Positions 63,340 to 64,000 of a stretch of 64,000 bases of DNA are shown in pieces; positions within the stretch are counted from its first letter, which is position 1, and every line of letters begins with the position of its first letter. Made by a program: the position numbers and the translations under genes. Source of the stretch: JTS-RE37 sp041744575 (GTDB lineage Bacteria; Bacteroidota; Bacteroidia; Flavobacteriales; Flavobacteriaceae); NCBI GenBank assembly GCA_041744575.1, contig JBGTKP010000002.1:1-64000 (forward strand), in the 5' to 3' direction. The notes below the pieces were generated by a model. The model searched no databases and was not told the origin of the DNA. It saw only the letters and a list, made by a program, of their open reading frames with translations.

Positions 63340-63761
63340 AGGAACAAAACGTATGCAGGTGATCACTTTGTGTTGTTTGGATATGGGCCCGTTGCTGAAA
63401 AATCTGGCATTATTCCCCAATTGAGAAATGTTCAGCGTGGCACACATTCAAGGATACTAATAAGTTAAGGGGTAAATATCACAACAACAGAAACGCAGAG
63501 GAATGGGCCATTAGTCAGTTTTCCTTTCTGGAATATTTTTTAAGGGAGCGATGGGCACTTAATACCCTTAAGCTAAGCAGGAACATAATTGAAATCCATG
63601 TAAAAAAAAGAAAGTATTCCATAGCGTATATGATTGGGGTGACTATACGAATTACTTGAAGCTATTGCAGTTTGCGAGAGCTGAAACCAAAGATTTCTGC
63701 ACTTGGGCGGTAAACATAAACATTTCAACCGGATTTTCCTACGAATAGTTAAAAATATCAC
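63340..63761. other. Intergenic region without a visible gene
   Basis: About 420 bases between the MMPL gene and the terminator of the minus-strand gene. Only short open frames occur, none with family signs or a good start. The sequence is AT-rich in its second half. No tRNA, repeat or strong hairpin was seen here apart from the terminator that follows. Confidence 0.5.
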
Positions 63762-63797
63762 AAAAAAAAGGCGTCATGGCTTTTGGACCATGACGCC
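63762..63797 (-). terminator. Intrinsic terminator of the right-end TPR-like gene
   Basis: GGCGTCATGG (63770-63779) and CCATGACGCC (63788-63797) are perfect 10-base arms around an 8-base loop. On the minus strand the stem is followed by eight T residues (63769-63762). It lies 44 bases beyond the stop codon of the partial gene. Confidence 0.93.
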
Positions 63798-63840
63798 AAC
63801 CTTAAAAACAACAAAACTCCAACCTCAAAATTGTCGAATC

Positions 63841-64000
63841 TTAAAGATTCCGTATTTTTTCAGCATCTGAAGGTCCGAGTTCATAGGTCGCTCCCAGTAA
63901 TTCAGATTTCAATTCTTCAACGTCTTCATTTCTGCCTGCCGCTTTGTATATTTCCGCGGCGTAAAGGAGAACCGCAGGTTCAAAGGTTTTGCCTACAATA
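63841..64000 (-). CDS. C-terminal end of a TPR-like protein (partial)
   Basis: A minus-strand frame runs in from the right edge and stops at 63843-63841, with 52 residues visible. It is helical: EPAVLLYAAEIYKAAGRNED, VEELKSELLGATYELGPSDA, then EKIRNL at the end. The LLYAAEIYKAAGRNEDVEEL stretch fits one tetratricopeptide helix pair. No further function can be given from this part. A strong terminator follows. Confidence 0.6.
   Translation of the reverse strand, partial: IVGKTFEPAVLLYAAEIYKAAGRNEDVEELKSELLGATYELGPSDAEKIRNL

Noticed and set aside
1..64000. CRISPR arrays, tRNA or rRNA genes, insertion sequences, integrases, phage genes
   Set aside because: Looked for repeats, tRNA-like T-arm patterns and transposase or integrase motifs; none was convincing in gene gaps or in the translated frames.

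Overview
The window looks like chromosomal DNA of a member of the Bacteroidota, most likely a marine member of the Flavobacteriaceae. The reasons are: promoter -7 boxes of the form TAnnTTTG with a TTG or TTTG about 19 bases upstream, few purine-rich ribosome binding sites, a type B ribosomal protein L31, an rpmH-carB gene pair, a long single-chain PurL, and many lipoproteins and families typical of the group (DUF4199, DUF5777, DUF6263, GldB-like). No rRNA, tRNA, CRISPR array, insertion sequence or phage gene was seen. The genus is not identified.

Layout. 1-2256: the end of a membrane protein, then a divergent cluster of a DUF5777 beta-barrel protein and a cytochrome c-like lipoprotein plus a YceI protein. 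2281-5406: carB and rpmH on the minus strand, separated by a clear terminator. 5566-10616: a DUF6263 protein and a TPR membrane protein facing a three-gene minus-strand operon (alpha/beta hydrolase, lytic transglycosylase, cardiolipin synthase), then a small GNAT protein. 10615-13733: mtaB, a GlmU-like nucleotidyltransferase and rpmE2. 13839-20657: a plus-strand run for glycan precursor and lipid export functions (DUF4199, glycosyltransferase, phosphohexomutase, MsbA-like ABC exporter) ending in an ECF sigma factor with two partner proteins. 20685-26796: a beta-propeller lipoprotein, an RsmB-type RNA methyltransferase and purL. 27004-35233: fatty acid degradation, with an acyl-CoA synthetase, a MarR regulator with a near-perfect operator, and enzymes in the order fadN-fadA-fadE. 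35374-44465: a PLP decarboxylase and secreted peptidases (M28, a GldB-like HExxH lipoprotein, M1, S9). 44504-55953: a 1134-residue surface redox fusion, two secreted amidohydrolases, a haem-binding plus YceI pair, a Tat-exported flavin oxidoreductase and a second S9 peptidase lipoprotein. 56143-58150: a Cu/Zn superoxide dismutase lipoprotein and a second ECF sigma/anti-sigma pair. 58165-63339: a VOC protein, a selenodomain-associated type glycosyltransferase, a DUF547 protein and an RND-superfamily transporter. The window ends in the 3' part of a minus-strand TPR-like gene.

How it works together. Much of the right half points to a heterotroph that breaks down external peptides with secreted or lipid-anchored peptidases and burns fatty acids through a locally regulated beta-oxidation operon. 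Several genes encode envelope redox proteins (two YceI proteins, each beside a CxxCH protein, the multidomain dehydrogenase-like lipoprotein with its own CxxCH motif, and the superoxide dismutase). The most distinctive items are the DUF5777/cytochrome/YceI cluster with its inverted repeat, the ThuA-dehydrogenase-PKD-cytochrome fusion, the MarR operator over the fad promoter, and several promoters placed so close to start codons that leaderless mRNAs are likely.
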